Below are positions 1 to 9,277 of a DNA stretch of 48,358 bases, piece by piece. How positions within the stretch are numbered: the first letter of the stretch is position 1; each line of letters opens with the position of its first letter. Below the pieces are notes generated by a model. It was not told the DNA's origin. It did no database searches and was given only the letters and a program-made list of their open reading frames with translations. Made by a program: the position numbers and the translations under genes. The DNA lies in contig JAJZQI010000008.1 of NCBI GenBank assembly GCA_021851875.1, positions 1 through 48,358 on the forward strand, given 5' to 3'. The stretch comes from Pseudomonadota bacterium (GTDB taxonomy: Bacteria; Pseudomonadota; Gammaproteobacteria; Burkholderiales; JAJZQI01).

Positions 1-37
1 CTTCCCCCTTTGCAAAAGGGGGATTAAGGGGGATTTA
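1..37. repeat. Short G/C-run palindromic repeat
   Basis: A run of five Cs and three Ts is followed by its inverted copy (AAAAGGGGG), and the unit AGGGGGATT then appears twice in tandem. Repeats of this build are scattered between genes in many proteobacterial genomes. Only one copy is visible here and the left side may be cut by the window edge, so the dispersed nature is inferred. Confidence 0.4.
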
Positions 38-65
38 ATAAAAAAGCCCGGCTTTAGCCGGGCTT
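36..65 (-). terminator. Intrinsic terminator of the Lys/Glu-rich protein gene
   Basis: A nine-base-pair stem AAGCCCGGC/GCCGGGCTT (44-52 and 57-65) with a four-base loop is followed, on the minus strand, by a run of six Ts. It lies about 20 bp past the stop codon of the minus-strand gene at 87-338. Confidence 0.85.
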
Positions 66-86
66 GGATATGTGTTTGGGTACGCT

Positions 87-338
87 TTATTTGGCAGCGG
101 GGGCTTCGGTTTTTTCAGCTTTTTTCTCGTGCTTTTCAGCTTTGTGCTCGACTTTCTTGCTTGCCTTCACTTCTTTTTTCTCGGTTTTGACGACTTTCTT
201 TTCTGCCTTCACTTCATGTTTTTCAGCTTTGACCGGAGCTTTTTCGGCAGCCGGTTTGGCTTCGTCGGCCGAGGCTACGCCGGCAGCGATGAGGGAAGCG
301 GAAGCAAACAGTGCAGCGATCAGAGTGGATTTACGCAT
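87..338 (-). CDS. Small secreted Lys/Glu/Ala-rich protein
   Basis: An 83-residue protein starting MRKSTLIAALFASASL, a clear Sec signal peptide ending in ASA-DEA near residue 24. The mature part is almost only Lys, Glu, Ala and Val in loose repeats of the type KAEKKEVK, so it is very highly charged and probably helical or unfolded. I do not recognise a named family; similar low-complexity periplasmic proteins are common in betaproteobacteria. It stands alone with its own terminator, and upstream it has an exact PmrA/QseB-type box (400-416) and a palindrome (360-375) in the likely 5' leader. Control by an OmpR-family envelope-stress regulator would fit a charged periplasmic protein, but its function is unknown. 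Confidence 0.75.
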   Translation of the reverse strand: MRKSTLIAALFASASLIAAGVASADEAKPAAEKAPVKAEKHEVKAEKKVVKTEKKEVKASKKVEHKAEKHEKKAEKTEAPAAK

Positions 339-359
339 TTCAAGTCTCCTGAGTGAATT

Positions 360-375
360 CCAGCAACGTTGCTGG
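360..375. promoter_or_regulatory. 16-bp perfect palindrome in the 5' leader
   Basis: CCAGCAACGTTGCTGG is a perfect 16-bp palindrome lying 22 bp upstream of the start codon at 338 (minus strand). With a -10-like GAGAAT at 383-388 it would sit at the very 5' end of the transcript, where it could fold as a stabilising stem-loop; it could equally be a protein-binding site. Confidence 0.45.
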
Positions 376-399
376 TAGGAGCCATTCTCCGCAACGCAA

Positions 400-416
400 C
401 TTAAGGTGTCCTTAAG
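400..416. promoter_or_regulatory. PmrA/QseB-type box
   Basis: CTTAAG-GTGTC-CTTAAG matches the known PmrA (BasR) consensus of two CTTAAG half sites separated by five bases. It is placed 62-78 bp upstream of the minus-strand gene at 87-338, with a -10-like hexamer (GAGAAT) 11 bp beyond the proximal half site on the minus strand, which is the expected geometry for an activator box replacing the -35. That the regulator is PmrA itself or a QseB-like paralogue is inference. Confidence 0.6.
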
Positions 417-505
417 AATCCGTTTCAGTGTGTTTCAGGACGTTACGCAATTGTGAGGGGGAGCGTGAGCCGCAAGTTTCCCTGTTGCGGGATGGGCATG
501 GGGAC

Positions 506-1372
506 TCAGTTGGACAGGGCTGCTTCCAGATGGTCAACGAATCGGCTGACCTTGGGTGGTACAAACCGGTTGCGTGGATACACCGCCCAAATGCCATCCT
601 GCATGTGAAAAGCATTCAGTACGCTGACCAGTTTCCCGTTACTCAGATACGGTTCCAGATAATAGTCCGGCAACTGGATCAGGCCCAGGCCTGCTAGGGC
701 AGCATCCACCAACGCCGTTCCACTGTTGCAGCGCAATCGGCCGTTCACATTGATTTCGCGGATTGTGCCATTCTCGTCAAAGCGCCAGCTGTCGAGCGTG
801 CCGACAATGCATTGATGATGTTTCAGTTCTGCCAGTGTGTGTGGTTCGCCATAGCGGCCCAGGTATTCGGGTGATGCGCATACATAGTGATTGCGTACAG
901 CGAGTTTGCGCGTTGCCAGGGAGGACATGTCCATTGGCCCCAGCCGGATGCCCAGATCAAAACCCTCTGCGACCAGATCGATTTTCTCGTTGTTAAGCTG
1001 CAGCTCGGCGGAAACAGCGGGGAAATCCAGCAAATAATGGTTTAAAGCAGGGGCGACCACGGTTTCACCATAATAGACCGGGGCCGTGATACGAATATGT
1101 CCGACCGGCTTGTCCTGCGTTTGCGACAGTGCCCGTTCCGCTTCTTGTAATCCGTTCACCAATGGCCGGCAATGCTGGTAAAACAGCTGTCCCGGTTCGG
1201 TCATTCTGACTTGGCGGGTAGTGCGATACAGCAGTTTAACCGCCAGTCGCTGCTCCAGTGCGGAGACTTCCCGGCTGACTTGCGATACCGACAGGCTCAG
1301 CCGCTTTGCTGCGGCAGTGAAACTCTGCGTTTCAGCCACAGCCAGAAACTCAATAATTCCTTGCCAAAGCAT
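506..1372 (-). CDS. LysR-family transcriptional regulator
   Basis: A 288-residue protein of normal LysR length. Residues 1-60 form the winged helix-turn-helix (FTAAAKRLSLSVSQVSREVSALEQRL), followed by a LysR substrate-binding domain. The sub-type with GHIRITAP after the linker resembles CrgA/AaeR-like regulators. It is divergent from adhC with 111 bp between the two start codons, so it probably controls the formaldehyde-detoxification genes or itself; this is inference from position. The start ATG at 1372 leads straight into the HTH, which supports it. Confidence 0.88.
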   Translation of the reverse strand: MLWQGIIEFLAVAETQSFTAAAKRLSLSVSQVSREVSALEQRLAVKLLYRTTRQVRMTEPGQLFYQHCRPLVNGLQEAERALSQTQDKPVGHIRITAPVYYGETVVAPALNHYLLDFPAVSAELQLNNEKIDLVAEGFDLGIRLGPMDMSSLATRKLAVRNHYVCASPEYLGRYGEPHTLAELKHHQCIVGTLDSWRFDENGTIREINVNGRLRCNSGTALVDAALAGLGLIQLPDYYLEPYLSNGKLVSVLNAFHMQDGIWAVYPRNRFVPPKVSRFVDHLEAALSN

Positions 1373-1415
1373 TGTTGCTATCTTGAAATAATAAGTTGAT
1401 GGATGGCTATATTAT

Positions 1416-2608
<1,193 letters not shown>

Positions 2609-2652
2609 GACAGTGCGGGCGGCATCCAAGCCGCCCCCTCAGGAGACATCCC

Positions 2653-3492
2653 ATGGCAGAACAACTTGAAATGGTCGCCTGCTACCGTTCATTTGGCGGC
2701 TGGCACAAACGTTACCGTCATCGCGCCCAGTCTACCGGCACCTCGATGACCTTCGCCATCTATTTGCCACCGCAGACGGCTCATGGCATACGGGTACCCG
2801 TTGTGTACTGGTTGTCAGGGCTGACCTGCACGGACGACAATTTTTCTACCAAGGCAGGGGCACAAAGAGTGGCCGCAGAGCTGGGTATCGCGCTGGTCAT
2901 GCCGGATACAAGCCCGCGCGGTGAAGGTGTGGCCGATGCTGACGGTTATGATCTGGGGCAGGGTGCAGGCTTTTACGTCAACGCAACTCAGGCGCCCTGG
3001 CTGCCTCACTTCCGCATGTATGATTATGTGGCAAGCGAATTACCCGCTCTGATTGAAACAAACTTTCCCGTGACCGGGCAGAGGGCAATCAGTGGTCATT
3101 CCATGGGGGGGCATGGTGCCCTTATGGTTGCCTTGCGCGAAGCCGGGCGCTACAGCTCCGCCACGGCATTTTCGCCTATCGTTAATCCCAGCCAGGTTCC
3201 ATGGGGGCGTAACGCCTTCAGTCATTATCTGGGTGACGATCCAGCCCAATGGGCCGAATATGATACCTCGCTGCTCATGCAGCAGGCCGGCACGACTATC
3301 CCAATGTTAATCGACCAGGGTGACAAGGATGAGTTTCTGGCTGTGCAGCTACAACCGGAAGTGCTGCAGGAGATTGCCCGACAGCGCGACTGGCCGCTGA
3401 CTCTGCGTATTCAGCCAGGGTACGACCACAGCTACTATTTTGTGGCCAGTTTTATCGAAGACCATCTTCGTTTTCACGCCGCAAGCTGGTAA
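2653..3492 (+). CDS. fghA: S-formylglutathione hydrolase
   Basis: This 279-residue esterase-D family serine hydrolase splits S-formylglutathione into formate and glutathione, the second step after adhC. The nucleophile elbow [10 protein letters not shown] places the catalytic serine at 150; an Asp in [10 protein letters not shown] and the His in GYDHSYYF complete the triad. The conserved [10 protein letters not shown] segment of the family is at 55-64. A strong Shine-Dalgarno (AGGAGA) precedes the ATG. It is co-directional with adhC and probably in one transcript. Confidence 0.96.
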   Translation: MAEQLEMVACYRSFGGWHKRYRHRAQSTGTSMTFAIYLPPQTAHGIRVPVVYWLSGLTCTDDNFSTKAGAQRVAAELGIALVMPDTSPRGEGVADADGYDLGQGAGFYVNATQAPWLPHFRMYDYVASELPALIETNFPVTGQRAISGHSMGGHGALMVALREAGRYSSATAFSPIVNPSQVPWGRNAFSHYLGDDPAQWAEYDTSLLMQQAGTTIPMLIDQGDKDEFLAVQLQPEVLQEIARQRDWPLTLRIQPGYDHSYYFVASFIEDHLRFHAASW

Positions 3493-3539
3493 CGTTCGGA
3501 CAGCGCTGTGCCGCTGTTGCAGCAGAACGACTGACGGTA

Positions 3540-4016
3540 TTACGAACGAATTCTGATTTCGCGGAAGCCGCCGTGATGCAGTAATTCGCGCACGATCAGC
3601 AAGCTGGCGGCAAAGTTGCGGTCCAGTGGCAACCCAGCTTGTGCCGGCGGGGTGCCGTAGGCCATGTCGGCCAGCCGGTTGAATAGTCGCTCGACGGTGT
3701 CTGTATCCAGGTGAATTTCGGGCGTGCCATGCAAGCCGGCCATGGTCGCAATTTTACGCACTGCCGGAGCGTGGGTGACCAGACTGGCATGGGCCGGCAG
3801 AAGCTTCAATGCCGGCATCAATACATCTTCGATTTCAGCTATCGCGTTCTCTATTTCAACGGCGTTGGCCGGTTCGTGCTGCAGAAGCTGGAGGATGGGG
3901 GGCAGGGAAGCAATGACCCAAGTCTGCTCATTCATTGCTTCCGGCTGTTGGAGTGTGAAATGCTCGCTTGATACATGCAGGCAGATGAGTGGCGACTTGG
4001 CGGCGGAGACTGTCAT
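3540..4016 (-). CDS. Conserved hypothetical protein
   Basis: A 158-residue protein that I do not recognise. It has no signal peptide or membrane segment and reads as mixed alpha/beta, with a central stretch on pairing of acidic helices (EIENAIAEIEDVLMPAL). It lies 28 bp downstream of the ABC permease gene and could be the last gene of that operon, and it converges on fghA. Codon use matches its neighbours, which supports it being a real gene. Function unknown. Confidence 0.65.
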   Translation of the reverse strand: MTVSAAKSPLICLHVSSEHFTLQQPEAMNEQTWVIASLPPILQLLQHEPANAVEIENAIAEIEDVLMPALKLLPAHASLVTHAPAVRKIATMAGLHGTPEIHLDTDTVERLFNRLADMAYGTPPAQAGLPLDRNFAASLLIVRELLHHGGFREIRIRS

Positions 4017-4044
4017 GGCAAATGAGTCTGTGTATGGGTGTGGC

Positions 4045-5187
4045 TCAATCCAGCGTCTGGCGGAAGCGCTTCAGGCCGATGGACATGACGACAAGGATGA
4101 ACAGCAGCAGAGGCCAGATGTGCGGCCACAAATCCGGCAGGTGATTGCCCTTGAGCATGACGCCGCGGATCAGATGCAGGAAATGCGTCAGCGGCAGCAC
4201 ATTGCCGATCACCTGAGCCCATTCCGGCATGCCGCGGAAGGGGAACATGAAGCCGGACAGCAGCATGGAGGGCAGGAAGAAAAAGAAGGTCATCTGCATG
4301 GCCTGCGTCTGGTTGCGCGCCACGCTGGAAATGGTGATGCCCACGGTGAGGTTGGCGGCAATGAAAAGCAGTACACAAGCCAGCAGCAGGGGCAGGCTGC
4401 CGACAAACGGCACGGTGAACAAATAGCGCGCAGCGATGAGGATGACGGACACTTGCACATAGCCGATGAGAATGTAGGGCGCGATTTTGCCGACCATGAC
4501 TTCCAGCGGGCGAACGGGAGTGGCCAGCAGGTTTTCCAGCGTACCGCGCTCGATTTCGCGGGTCACGCCCAGCGCCGTCATCATGATCATGGTCATGGTG
4601 AGAATCACGCCGGTGAGGCCGGGCACGATGTTGTACTGGGTGATGCCTTCGGGGTTGTACAGCCGCTGGATGCGCAGGTCGAACGGCGGCGGGGTAGGCT
4701 GATGTTGCGATAAGGGGCCGGTCAGGTCGTGCCGCAGGGCGCTGCCTGCCAGCTGCTGCAGGGCGGCAATGGCGTTGCCGGTGGCGGACGGATCGGTGGC
4801 ATCCGCTTCGACCAGCAGCGCTGGCTGTTCGCCGCGGATGACGCCGCGTTCGAAGCCGGCCGGGATGGTAACGGCAAACTGCGCCTCGCCGCGCGCCAGC
4901 ATGCGGTCGGCCTCATCGTCGCCGCAGTCGTTGCAGACGATGCGGAAGTAGCCGGTGTTGGCGAGCGCAGCCACCAGCGAGCGGGTGAAGGGGCCTTGTT
5001 CATGAGCAATGACGACGGTGGGCAGGGCCTTGGGGTCGCCGTTGATGGCAAAGCCGAACAGCGTGAGCTGGATGATGGGGATGCCGATCATCATGGCGAA
5101 GGTCAATCTATCCCGCCGCAGCTGCAGAAACTCCTTGAGCATGACGGCCAGCAGGCGGCCCCAGCTGAACAGCTCAGCTCTGCGCAT
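4045..5187 (-). CDS. ABC-2 type exporter permease (YbhS/YbhR/YhhJ-like)
   Basis: A 380-residue inner-membrane protein with one N-terminal transmembrane helix (FAMMIGIPIIQLTLFGFAI), a large extracytoplasmic domain (about residues 50-170) and five or so helices after residue 180, ending in the family box ERGTLENLLATPVRPLEVMVGK that is typical of ABC-2 permeases. Enterobacterial YbhGFSR has two permeases; here there is a single one, so it presumably works as a homodimer. The start overlaps the ATPase gene by 14 bp, indicating translational coupling. Likely substrates are drugs, dyes or other amphiphiles, by analogy only. Confidence 0.9.
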   Translation of the reverse strand: MRRAELFSWGRLLAVMLKEFLQLRRDRLTFAMMIGIPIIQLTLFGFAINGDPKALPTVVIAHEQGPFTRSLVAALANTGYFRIVCNDCGDDEADRMLARGEAQFAVTIPAGFERGVIRGEQPALLVEADATDPSATGNAIAALQQLAGSALRHDLTGPLSQHQPTPPPFDLRIQRLYNPEGITQYNIVPGLTGVILTMTMIMMTALGVTREIERGTLENLLATPVRPLEVMVGKIAPYILIGYVQVSVILIAARYLFTVPFVGSLPLLLACVLLFIAANLTVGITISSVARNQTQAMQMTFFFFLPSMLLSGFMFPFRGMPEWAQVIGNVLPLTHFLHLIRGVMLKGNHLPDLWPHIWPLLLFILVVMSIGLKRFRQTLD

Positions 5188-6103
5188 AGCTGTCTGCCGA
5201 TTGCTGCATCAGGTGGATGAACACGTCTTCCAGTACCGGCTTGCCGCGGCTGAACCGCAGCCCTGGCTGATCGTACCAGGGGGCCAGGGTGGCCGCCAGT
5301 CTGTCGGCATCGGTGCCGCTCACGTGCAGCGAGTTGCCGAAGCGGGTCACCATGTCCACGCCGGGCAGGTATTCCAGCTTGTCGCCCAGCTGGCTGGCCT
5401 GTTCGCCCTCGATGGTCCAGGTGGTGAGGGCGGATTGTTCGATGAGACTGTCAGGTGTGCCGGTTGCCAGCAGTTTGCCGTAGGCAATGTAGCCCAGTCG
5501 ATGGCACCGTTCCGCCTCGTCCATGTAGTGGGTGGAGACGAGTACGGTCACGCCCTCGCTGGAGAGCTTGTGAATTTCGTCCCAGAAGTCGCGCCGGGCT
5601 TTCGGGTCGACACCGGCGGTGGGTTCGTCCAGCAACAGCAGACGGGGCGTGTGCAGCATGCAGGCAGCCAGCGCCAGGCGCTGCTTCCAGCCGCCCGACA
5701 GGCTGCCGGCCAATTGTTTTTGCCGCTCGGCCAGGCCCAGCCGGTCTAGCGCATCGGTCACGCGCCGGCGGCGGTTGTCGATGCCGTACATGCGGCCGAT
5801 AAAATCGAGGTTTTCGCGGATGCTCAGGTCTTCGTACAGGCCGAAGCGCTGCGTCATGTAACCGACTTCGCGCTTGATGGCGGCCGATTCGCGCACCACG
5901 TCGTAACCCAGCGTGTGGCCTTCGCCGGCATCCGGCGTGAGCAGGCCGCACATCATGCGGATGGAGGTGGTTTTGCCGGAGCCGTTGGGGCCGAGAAAAC
6001 CGTAAATCTCACCGCGTTTGACCTGCATGTCGAGCCGGTCCACGGCGGTTTTGTCGCCGTAGCGTTTGGTCAGGCCGCTGACATCGATGACCAGGTCGCT
6101 CAA
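5174..6103 (-). CDS. ABC exporter ATP-binding protein (YbhF-like, single domain)
   Basis: A 309-residue nucleotide-binding subunit. Walker A is GPNGSGKTT (residues 38-46), the signature is LSGGWKQRLALA, and Walker B is LLLLDEPTAGVDPKARRDFW; the H-loop is STHYMDEAERC. The C-terminal 80 residues form the regulatory extension seen in DrrA/CcmA-type exporters. It pairs with the permease at 4045-5187 (14-bp overlap) and with the membrane-fusion protein upstream (ATGA-type 4-bp overlap). E. coli YbhF carries two fused NBDs; this version carries one. Confidence 0.93.
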   Translation of the reverse strand: MSDLVIDVSGLTKRYGDKTAVDRLDMQVKRGEIYGFLGPNGSGKTTSIRMMCGLLTPDAGEGHTLGYDVVRESAAIKREVGYMTQRFGLYEDLSIRENLDFIGRMYGIDNRRRRVTDALDRLGLAERQKQLAGSLSGGWKQRLALAACMLHTPRLLLLDEPTAGVDPKARRDFWDEIHKLSSEGVTVLVSTHYMDEAERCHRLGYIAYGKLLATGTPDSLIEQSALTTWTIEGEQASQLGDKLEYLPGVDMVTRFGNSLHVSGTDADRLAATLAPWYDQPGLRFSRGKPVLEDVFIHLMQQSADSYAQS

Positions 6104-7047
6104 GGCAGGCTCACGTCCACCGGCTGACCCGGCCGCAGTTTGGCCTTGTCCTGCGCGCTGGGCTCGGCCTCGGCCATGAACACCAGCTTGGCGCGGTTTT
6201 CCTTGCTGTAGATCACCGGCGGGGTGAATTCCGCCGTGCGGTCGATAAAGCGCACCACCGCCGGAATGTCATGCTCGCAGCCGTCGCAGTGAACGGTCAC
6301 CTTGCTGCCGGGCGGCAGCTTGGACAGCGCGCCTTCCGGCACCCAGAAACGCACTTTAACGCCCTGGGGGGCCAGCAGGCTGAGCACCGGACTGCCGGGC
6401 GGAACCCACTCGCCGACGCGGTAATAAGTGTCTTCCACCTGCGCACTGACCGGGGCGCTGACGGCTTTCTGCTCCAGCGACCACTGCCGCTGGGTCACCT
6501 GAGCGGCGGCGGCTTGAGTACCGGCCCGTGCGGCGCGCAGTTGGGCCTCCAGTTCCTGCACGCGGGCCGTGTCGGCCTCGTGGCGGGTGCGGAAGGATTG
6601 CAAGGCGGCGGGCGAGACAAAGCCGGAACGGGCCAGGCCGTTTTGCCGCTGCAGATCGGCCGCCGACAGGCTGGCAGCGGCGCGGGCGGCCACCAGTTGC
6701 TCCTCGATCACGCTGGCCGAGCGCGCGGTGGCCGGCGCGGTAGACGGTGTGGCGCTGGCTGTCGCTTCGGCCTGTGCCAGCCGCGCCTGGGCTTCCGTCA
6801 CAGCCGCCTGCTCGCTGGTCTGTTCCAGTACGAACAAGGGTTGTCCCTGTTTTACCTGGCTGCCGCGTTCGACACTCAGTTGCAGCAGTTTGCCGCCGAT
6901 GGGCGAGGCAACGCGGACCGGTTCGGATTCGATGTAGCCGTGCAGCATGGGGTCGGAGTGATGACAGCCTGTCAGCAGCAGAACAACAACAGCGAATCCG
7001 GCTGGCTTAGATTTAGCGCCAGATTTAGCGCCGGGCGCGAATTTCAT
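6100..7047 (-). CDS. HlyD-family membrane fusion lipoprotein (YbhG-like)
   Basis: A 315-residue periplasmic adaptor for the ABC exporter. The signal ends in a lipobox (LLTGC, Cys28), so it should be lipid-anchored to the inner membrane. Then come the biotinyl-lipoyl half motif (VASPIGGKLLQLSVERGSQVKQGQPLF), a long alpha-helical hairpin rich in Ala/Gln/Arg (about 80-190), and the second lipoyl half plus beta barrel. It overlaps the following ATPase gene by 4 bp and the preceding DUF1003 gene by 23 bp, so the four genes form one tight operon. Confidence 0.92.
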   Translation of the reverse strand: MKFAPGAKSGAKSKPAGFAVVVLLLTGCHHSDPMLHGYIESEPVRVASPIGGKLLQLSVERGSQVKQGQPLFVLEQTSEQAAVTEAQARLAQAEATASATPSTAPATARSASVIEEQLVAARAAASLSAADLQRQNGLARSGFVSPAALQSFRTRHEADTARVQELEAQLRAARAGTQAAAAQVTQRQWSLEQKAVSAPVSAQVEDTYYRVGEWVPPGSPVLSLLAPQGVKVRFWVPEGALSKLPPGSKVTVHCDGCEHDIPAVVRFIDRTAEFTPPVIYSKENRAKLVFMAEAEPSAQDKAKLRPGQPVDVSLP

Positions 7048-7753
7048 TGATCAGCTCCATCTGGATTTCCTGAATTTCCACCAGCCGTTCCCATTGGTGA
7101 GACAGCAGGTGATCGAGTTTCTGGTGCAGGTGGCGGATTTCCAGTTCGGCCTTCAGGTTGACCTGGTAATCGCGGATGGCCCGCAGGCGGTCGCGGTCTT
7201 CCTGCCGGTTCTGACTCATCATGATGATGGGCGCCTGTATGGCGGCCAGGCAGGACAGTACCAGATTGAGCAGGATATACGGGTAGGGGTCGAACGGACG
7301 GGTAGCCAGAATAAAGCTGTTGAGCGTCATCCAGGCCATGATCACCAGGCCGAACAGGATCAGGAAAGTCCAGCTGCCGCCGAAATCGGCAATGTGGTCG
7401 GCCAGCCGCTGGCCGAGCGTGAGCCGGGCGTCGAATTCCACGTCCGGGTTGGCGGACAGGGTTTCGTGCTGCTGCAGGCTGTCCAGCACTTCCTGCTCCA
7501 ACTGGGTCAGCTCGCCTTTTTCCGCTTTCAGCACGTTCTCCACGTGCTGATGCTGGAAGCGATGCAGATCGTCCAGGCAGATCCAGCCGTTTTCGTCCCA
7601 CTTGCCGGTTTCCTGCTGAATGAGTTCGGCGACGGCATGCCGCACCATTCCCGCCGGGCGCAGTATATTGGCCCGCGTAGTGCCGCAGACCTGGCAGGCC
7701 CTGCCGTTTCTGGCGTGTCTGATCAAGCTGTTTTTGTCTGCGCTGGGGTGCAT
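7025..7753 (-). CDS. DUF1003 family membrane protein
   Basis: A 242-residue protein with an N-terminal cytoplasmic part containing CQVCG, a central pair of membrane helices (SWTFLILFGLVIMAWM and ILLNLVLSCLAAIQAPIIM) and a charged C-terminal coiled coil (HLHQKLDHLLSHQWERLVEIQEIQMEL). The block DFGGSWTF to SQNRQEDRDR is diagnostic of DUF1003, a family of unknown function. It is the first gene of the exporter operon and its end overlaps the HlyD gene by 23 bp. The CxxC is N-terminal and single, so a metal or redox role is only possible. Confidence 0.85.
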   Translation of the reverse strand: MHPSADKNSLIRHARNGRACQVCGTTRANILRPAGMVRHAVAELIQQETGKWDENGWICLDDLHRFQHQHVENVLKAEKGELTQLEQEVLDSLQQHETLSANPDVEFDARLTLGQRLADHIADFGGSWTFLILFGLVIMAWMTLNSFILATRPFDPYPYILLNLVLSCLAAIQAPIIMMSQNRQEDRDRLRAIRDYQVNLKAELEIRHLHQKLDHLLSHQWERLVEIQEIQMELINEIRARR

Positions 7754-7841
7754 GGTTTCCGCCTTGAAGTGCCTGACTAGAGTGTGTAGGCACGCTCTGC
7801 CTAATGGTGCCCGCCGTGGGCGAGGGTGTCAATGCGGCCGG

Positions 7842-8909
7842 CTATTTGACAATGAAGGAACCCTGCTGGTTTTTGGCCTGGTACATTTTGGCATCGGCAG
7901 ACTGGCGCAGTTGCATCGTATCCATGAATTCGGCCGGCCCGGTTTCGGTAATGCCGATGCTGACGGAGTATTCCGGGAACAGCAGGGAAAACTCTTTCAG
8001 CAAGCGCTGGCAGAATTCTTCTGCGCCATGGCTGTCGCCCAATACCAGCACACAGAATTCATCGCCGCCGCAGCGAAAGGCGTAATCGCTGGCGCGTGTG
8101 CAGCGCGCCAGTATCTGGCCAATACCGATGAGCACCATGTCGCCCCGTTCATGGCCGAAACTGTCGTTGATCTGCTTGAAATTGTCCACGTCAAAATAGA
8201 CCAGGGTGAGCTTTTCTCCGTGGCGCTGCGCCCGTGACAGTTCGCGAGTCAGAATTTCGTTCATGGCGCGCACATTGAACAGATCGGTGAGGGGGTCTTT
8301 TTTCGCCAGCATGTCGAGTTCGCGCGTGCGTTCCTCGACTTTTTCTTCCAGTCCGCGGGCGTATATTTCGGTGCGGTGTTTTTCGATCTCGATCTCTGAC
8401 ACTAGGCTGCGAATGTAGGTGTCGAACACCAGCGAGGTATCGAAATAAAGAATCCGGTCGATGGCCTCGATGATGTTGAATACCCGGTCAATATCCGTTT
8501 CATGCCGCCGCAGAATATGGATCAGCGTGTCTTTCAGCGTTTTTACGGCAGAAAGATACAGCTTGGGGGTTACGCCAATGCGCTTGTGCACCAGCCCAAT
8601 GCGCAGGCGGTTGTTGACGTAGTTGGAATCGTACTGGCCGGAAAACAGCTCCAGGATGTAGCGCTGCTGCGCCGTACGCAGGCGGGCCAGCGTGTCCGCA
8701 TCGCCGATCAGCACGGTGTTGTCGTCAATGGATGTCAGCACATCGTAGAATTCGTCCACCACCTGGTCGATATACTGGGTGAACAGCGTTTTGCAATACT
8801 GCAGCGAAGCAATGGTGCTGGCATCGATACCGAAAAGTTTTTTCCGGTCCGTGATTTCCACATCGCCGATGTGCAGTTGCTCAAGCAGTGTCTGATCGGT
8901 TTGCTTCAT
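7842..8909 (-). CDS. Globin-coupled sensor diguanylate cyclase
   Basis: A 355-residue soluble protein joining an N-terminal protoglobin sensor (about 10-165) to a GGDEF domain (about 200-355). In the globin part the proximal haem ligand should be His108 (GLVHKRIGVTP), and Tyr55 (DEFYDVL) is the usual distal residue. The cyclase site is intact (RCGGDEF, 281-285) and the product-inhibition I-site RASD (272-275) is five residues upstream of it, so it should make cyclic di-GMP from two GTP and be feedback inhibited. Known relatives (DosC, BpeGReg) respond to O2. It reads as a separate transcription unit, 88 bp upstream of the DUF1003 operon. Confidence 0.92.
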   Translation of the reverse strand: MKQTDQTLLEQLHIGDVEITDRKKLFGIDASTIASLQYCKTLFTQYIDQVVDEFYDVLTSIDDNTVLIGDADTLARLRTAQQRYILELFSGQYDSNYVNNRLRIGLVHKRIGVTPKLYLSAVKTLKDTLIHILRRHETDIDRVFNIIEAIDRILYFDTSLVFDTYIRSLVSEIEIEKHRTEIYARGLEEKVEERTRELDMLAKKDPLTDLFNVRAMNEILTRELSRAQRHGEKLTLVYFDVDNFKQINDSFGHERGDMVLIGIGQILARCTRASDYAFRCGGDEFCVLVLGDSHGAEEFCQRLLKEFSLLFPEYSVSIGITETGPAEFMDTMQLRQSADAKMYQAKNQQGSFIVK

Positions 8910-9008
8910 GACTGGCCTGGATTGTTATCCGTTATAAGGGTCCATCCCTGACTTTATTCTAGTGACGGAATCGATTCCTGCAAGCATGGTTTTGAACTCT
9001 GGAGGCGG

Positions 9009-9215
9009 GTGAATAAGGCAGAAGTACGACGCATTATTGAAACGCCGCTTGCGAGAGGAAATAAGACATCCGGCCTGTTTGATTTTCTCGGGATGCTGGC
9101 ATTAAAGGGCACATTGGAGTTGTGCTCATCAGTCGGGATTCTTGAAGAAAACCGTGGTCCTCTATTCCAAGTATTGGGTCTGAGCGACGCTGCATTAAAA
9201 CGGGGGAGAGGTTGA
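9009..9215 (+). CDS. Small unknown reading frame beside the transposon scar
   Basis: A possible 68-residue protein from a GTG start, preceded by GGAGG at only 3 bp. I recognise no family. It lies between the globin-cyclase gene and the first end-like repeat at 9225, in AT-richer DNA than its surroundings, and may be a remnant of an inserted element rather than a functional gene. Confidence 0.3.
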   Translation: MNKAEVRRIIETPLARGNKTSGLFDFLGMLALKGTLELCSSVGILEENRGPLFQVLGLSDAALKRGRG

Positions 9216-9224
9216 AGCGGTTGG

Positions 9225-9269
9225 TGTGATGTGAAGTGTAACTTGTCCAGAATAAAGTATAACGTGACC
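9225..9269 (+). repeat. Left cluster of the 18-bp motif, candidate transposon end
   Basis: Two direct copies of a motif close to ATAAAGYATAANNTGTCC lie at 9231-9248 and 9252-9269. The block 9225-9248 starts with TGTG and matches the inverted block 10639-10662 at 17 of 24 positions, as terminal inverted repeats would. It lies just outside the IS3 left end. Confidence 0.45.
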
Positions 9270-9277
9270 GAGTAGAC

